From assembly GCA_005878665.1 (NCBI GenBank), contig VBLR01000168.1, positions 1-6,349 of the forward strand: a stretch of DNA of 6,349 bases, given 5' to 3'. The position numbers and the translations under genes were made by a program. Each line of letters begins with the position of its first letter. Positions within the stretch are counted from its first letter, which is position 1. Shown piece by piece: positions 6,313-6,349 of the stretch. The notes below the pieces were generated by a model. The model searched no databases. It saw only the letters and a program-made list of their open reading frames with translations, and was not told the DNA's origin. The stretch comes from Methanobacteriota archaeon. Lineage in GTDB: Archaea > Thermoplasmatota > Thermoplasmata > RBG-16-68-12.

Positions 6313-6349
6313 GTCTGGGGCGACTAACGCGGTTTGATCGAGGGTCGGG

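Overview
The window looks like archaeal chromosomal DNA of moderately high GC (about 60% by eye). The best fit is a GC-rich Thermoplasmatota-type archaeon. This is inferred from promoter architecture: TATA-like boxes sit about 25-28 bases ahead of likely transcript starts, at least one gene appears leaderless, and other starts have short leaders with a GGAG/AGGTG-type ribosome site. No rRNA, tRNA, CRISPR array, insertion sequence or phage gene was seen. Taxonomy cannot be settled from the sequence alone.

Layout. (1) Positions 1-1368, minus strand: a large membrane-anchored protein of the GxGYxYP putative glycoside hydrolase family, whose C-terminus lies beyond the left edge. (2) A 137-base divergent promoter region leads to a plus-strand radical SAM protein of the spore-photolyase-like (SplB, COG1533) type, ending at 2402. 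(3) A promoter and ribosome site at 2423-2458 precede a pirin-family bicupin protein (2467-3219). Only 25 bases later comes a ThDP-dependent enzyme closest to catabolic acetolactate synthase (3245-4867); the two are probably one operon. (4) The convergent gap 4868-5121 carries a run of perfect short inverted repeats. (5) Positions 5122-5607, minus strand: a small Thr/Ser-rich exported protein with one N-terminal membrane segment. (6) At the right end is an unrecognised plus-strand gene ending at 6312, whose start is uncertain.

Functional picture. The one real functional unit is pirin plus acetolactate synthase. It suggests control of pyruvate use, because a bacterial pirin has been reported to bind the pyruvate dehydrogenase E1 subunit, another ThDP enzyme. 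The two exported or membrane-anchored proteins on the minus strand (a polysaccharide-enzyme candidate and a possible cell-surface protein) are not linked to it by sequence. No clear new multi-gene system was found. The most unusual items are the hairpin cluster at 5061-5107, the unknown C-terminal gene with a coding-like upstream region in another frame, and the pirin/acetolactate synthase pair.
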